Of a DNA stretch of 64,000 nt, positions 61,746-64,000 are shown piece by piece. Source of the stretch: AP-15 sp963703745 (GTDB lineage: Bacteria > Pseudomonadota > Alphaproteobacteria > ATCC43930 > CGMCC-115725). A program made the translations under genes and the position numbers. Positions within the stretch are counted from its first letter, which is position 1. Each line of letters starts with the position of its first letter. The stretch is from assembly GCA_963703745.1 (NCBI GenBank), contig CAVPFL010000002.1:1240001-1304000 (forward strand), read 5' to 3'. Below the pieces are notes generated by a model. It worked only from the letters and a program-made list of their open reading frames with translations, made no database searches and was not told the DNA's origin.

Positions 61746-61766
61746 CCGGAGGACGAGTGCTTGTTC

Positions 61767-62531
61767 TCAGCTGACCTGGCCCTTGCGATCGAGGAAGTCC
61801 TTGAATCCTTCGCGCGGGTGGCCGGCGCTGAGCCAGGTGGCGCGGGCGTCTTCCTCGGTGTTGAACCGGTCGCGCCAACCCATCCCGATCTCCTCGTGCA
61901 ATAGCCGCTTGATCCCCTGCACCATGCGGGCGTCGTTCTTGGCGATCATCTGTCCGATTTCGAGACAGGTGTCGATCAGCCGCGCGGCGGGGACGACCTG
62001 GTTCAGGAGGCCGATGCGCTCGGCCTCCTCGGCCGTGACGACGCGCCCAGTGTAGAGCAGCTCCTTGGCCTTCGGCAGACCGACCAAGAGCGGCAATGAC
62101 CAGGTCGAGTTGACCCGGCCATAGCTCGCCGCGAGAAAACGAAAGGCGGAGCGCTCGCAGCCGATCCGAAGGTCGAGAGTCGAGCTCATCAACGCCGCGC
62201 CGCCATAGGCGAGCCCGTTGATCGCGCCGATCAACGGCTTGGCAAAGGTCGCGACGTGCCAGGTGGCGTGGCCCCGAACCTCCTGGCGGGTCGCCAATTC
62301 CGCGGCGTCGAGCCCGGCCATTTCATGGATATCGGCACCGGCGGAGAACGCCCGCTCGCCGGCGCCGGTCAGAACCACCGCCTTGATGTCTTCATCGGCT
62401 TCATAATGCGTCAGCGCCTCGTCGAGCTCGCGCACCAGCGGAAAGCTCAGCGCATTGAGCTTGTCCGGGCGGTTCAAGGTGATCACCGCAACACCGTCGA
62501 AACGCTCGGTCAGAATGAATTCATAGGCCAT
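61767..62531 (-). CDS. Enoyl-CoA hydratase/isomerase family protein
   Basis: This 254-residue crotonase-fold protein has the N-terminal VAVITLNRPDKLNALSF, the oxyanion loops RAFSAGADIHEMA and INGLAYGGAALMSSTLDLRIG, and the C-terminal helix. The second catalytic acid position reads LPLLVG. ATG 62531 has AAGGAGAG 8 nt upstream; the longer frame to 62783 passes through a repeat. It is divergent from a CoA transferase gene, which suggests acyl-CoA catabolism. Confidence 0.92.
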   Translation of the reverse strand: MAYEFILTERFDGVAVITLNRPDKLNALSFPLVRELDEALTHYEADEDIKAVVLTGAGERAFSAGADIHEMAGLDAAELATRQEVRGHATWHVATFAKPLIGAINGLAYGGAALMSSTLDLRIGCERSAFRFLAASYGRVNSTWSLPLLVGLPKAKELLYTGRVVTAEEAERIGLLNQVVPAARLIDTCLEIGQMIAKNDARMVQGIKRLLHEEIGMGWRDRFNTEEDARATWLSAGHPREGFKDFLDRKGQVS

Positions 62532-62589
62532 CGCACAGCTCTCCTTCCTTTCACAGGAATATACACGACCGTGGGGTCTGTCGCGCCAG

Positions 62590-62730
62590 CATCCACCTCG
62601 CCCCGCTTGCGGGGAGAGGTCGGGACCAGCGCGCCGGCGCGGGTCCCGGGTGAGGGGCTTGTGGGTGCCTGAATGCGTTGCGAGCAGCCCCTCACCCCAC
62701 CCTCTCCCCGCAAGCGGGGCGAGGGAGAAC
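62590..62730. repeat. Long inverted intergenic repeat
   Basis: CTCGCCCCGCTTGCGGGGAG (62598-62617) and CTCCCCGCAAGCGGGGCGAG (62703-62722) are exact complements about 85 bp apart. The space between contains GGGACC/GGTCCC and CGCGCCGGCGCG palindromes. The whole unit is about 140 bp and mirror-like. It is related to the repeat at 49.3-49.5 kb. Confidence 0.8.
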
Positions 62731-62830
62731 ATTGGATTTCGCCAGCGGCTGCTGTTTGACACTACGCGGGGGTGGGTGTTCACTCAATCGTAGGAAAGGT
62801 TTCGCGTGACACAGACTTGGGAGGGTGATG

Positions 62831-63988
62831 ATGGGCGGGGCTCTCGACGGCATCAGGGTGCTCGAATTGGCGCGGTTCCAGGCGGGTCCGCGCGGCGGCA
62901 TGATCCTCTCCGACCTCGGCGCCGAGGTCATCAAGATCGAAAAGCTCGGCGGCGAGGAAACCCGCAAATCGCCGCCGCTCGTGCGCGGCCAGAGCGTGTA
63001 TTTTTCGGTCTACAACCGCGGCAAGAAGAGCCTTTGCCTCGATCTGCGCAACGCGCGCGGCAAGGAGGTCTTCGCGGCATTGGTCAAGACCGCTGACATC
63101 GTCTTGCAGAACTTCCGGCCCGGGGTCATGGACAAGATGGGCTTCGGCTATGGCCGGCTGCGCGAACTGAAGCCCGACATCATCTTGGGCTCGGTCTCGG
63201 CCTTCGGCCAATACGGCCCCTATCGCGAGCGCCCAGGCTTCGATCCCCTGGGCCAGGCGATGAGCGGGCTGATGAGCCTGACCGGCATGCCGGTCGGTCA
63301 GCCGCTCGGCACCGCCTCCTCGATCGTCGACCGCTACACCTCGTTGCACGCGACGATCGGCATGCTCGCGGCACTGCACCACCGCGACCGCACCGGCGAG
63401 GGTCAGGAGGTCGATGTCTGCTTGATGGATTCGGGGCTGACGATGGTCGAGATCCCGACCTCATATTACCTGGCGACCGGACAGCAGGGCGGCGAAGGCG
63501 GCCGCCCGCCCTACAAGGCGAAGGACGGCCATGTCGTAATCTCCGCCTCGGGGCGCGAGATGGGCTCGCGGCTGCTGCAGATCGCGACCGGTGACCCCAA
63601 CGCCGTCGCCAATACCGGCGCATTCACCGGCCGCATGGGGCTCGGCGACTCGCCGCGCAAGGCGGTCGAGGCCTGGTGCCTGGCTCACACCGTCGACGAG
63701 ATCGTCACGGCGCTCGTCAAGGCCGACATCCCGGTGGCGCCGGTCAAGACGATCCCGCAAGTCGCCGAGGACCCGCATCTCTGGGAGCGCGAGATGCTGG
63801 TCAAGATGGAGGACCCGGTCGCCGGCGAGATGTACCTGCCGGGAGCGACGATCAAGATGTCGAAGACACCGGGCCGTATCGGCCCGGTGCCGACGCCGGG
63901 CCAGCACACCGACGAGGTCCTCTCCCGGATCTTGGGCTACGACCGAGCGACCCTCGATGAGTTGCGCCAGGCGAAGGTCATCGCTTGA
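62831..63988 (+). CDS. CaiB/BaiF family CoA transferase
   Basis: This class III CoA transferase of 385 residues has GIRVLELARFQAGPRGGMILSDLGAEVIKIE (CoA-binding N-terminus) and SLCLDLRNARGKEV. NFRPGVMDKMGFGY precedes the region of the catalytic Asp, which is likely Asp in TADIVLQNFRPG or nearby. FGQYGPYRERPGFDPLGQAMSGLMSLTG and a C-terminal DIPVAPVKTIPQVAEDPHL follow. GGGAGGG lies 6 nt before ATG 62831; ATG 62828 and GTG 62825 are alternatives. Substrate acyl groups are unknown. Confidence 0.92.
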   Translation: MGGALDGIRVLELARFQAGPRGGMILSDLGAEVIKIEKLGGEETRKSPPLVRGQSVYFSVYNRGKKSLCLDLRNARGKEVFAALVKTADIVLQNFRPGVMDKMGFGYGRLRELKPDIILGSVSAFGQYGPYRERPGFDPLGQAMSGLMSLTGMPVGQPLGTASSIVDRYTSLHATIGMLAALHHRDRTGEGQEVDVCLMDSGLTMVEIPTSYYLATGQQGGEGGRPPYKAKDGHVVISASGREMGSRLLQIATGDPNAVANTGAFTGRMGLGDSPRKAVEAWCLAHTVDEIVTALVKADIPVAPVKTIPQVAEDPHLWEREMLVKMEDPVAGEMYLPGATIKMSKTPGRIGPVPTPGQHTDEVLSRILGYDRATLDELRQAKVIA

Positions 63989-64000
63989 CACCTGAAGTCC

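Overview
The window is 64 kb of GC-rich DNA. It looks like the chromosome of an alphaproteobacterium, probably Rhodospirillales- or Bradyrhizobium-like. This is an inference from four things: the methylmalonyl-CoA epimerase-DUF1467 gene pair, the divergent ssb/uvrA neighbourhood, the density of GC-rich REP-like palindromes, and abundant solute-transport, CoA-thioester and flavin-oxidoreductase genes. No rRNA, tRNA or CRISPR array was seen.

Layout. (1) 1-3.7 kb is mobile DNA: the 5' part of a group II intron with its maturase on the minus strand, abutting an IS91-type unit (tyrosine recombinase broken by a 29-bp hairpin insertion, plus an intact HUH-Y2 transposase). (2) 3.8-7.8 kb holds a secreted HAF-repeat protein, a shuffled relic of a second copy, and an exported gamma-glutamyltranspeptidase. 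(3) 8.3-22.5 kb is a minus-strand peptide-type ABC transporter set (SBP, two permeases, two ATPases) followed by three DsrE-like proteins and an orphan molybdenum hydroxylase large subunit. The transporter genes are split by a block of PadR regulator, FAD monooxygenase, GST, VOC and DUF899 genes. (4) 22.7-31.5 kb carries housekeeping and small enzymes (tag, DUF1467, epimerase, lipase-like hydrolase, GFA, bicupin, GNAT, PCMT-like), a second peptide SBP and a PEBP protein. (5) 31.5-40.6 kb contains paralogous cupins, an FAD monooxygenase, and a duplicated SDR/phosphotransferase segment in which each copy kept a different gene. It also has a DUF433/DUF5615 toxin-antitoxin pair, an Fpg/Nei glycosylase, a nitronate monooxygenase and a ClpP-fold exported protein. 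(6) 40.9-45.7 kb is a compact, co-directional accessory island: a winged-helix/IQQG-motif protein, a CAP12/PCTIR-type TIR protein, a tyrosine recombinase translationally coupled to the TIR gene, an Mrr-type nuclease and a DUF4258-like/DUF2283-DUF2442 pair. This is the best candidate for an undescribed defence system. (7) 45.7-53.1 kb has ssb, an HtrA-like protease, an MFS transporter, uvrA and a HEPN-MNT toxin-antitoxin pair. (8) 53.1-64 kb is a catabolic stretch: an exported methyltransferase, dienelactone hydrolase, two luciferase-like monooxygenases, a GMC oxidoreductase, MaoC, a phosphoesterase, sterol desaturase, AraC regulator, enoyl-CoA hydratase and CaiB-type CoA transferase.

Several otherwise well conserved genes carry one-base (once two-base) indels, mostly in homopolymer or dinucleotide runs: GST, VOC, the second SBP, the DUF5615 toxin, the island recombinase, and the Mrr-like gene twice. 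They may be real decay or consensus errors. I describe both the broken and the restored reading, because this decides which genes are alive.
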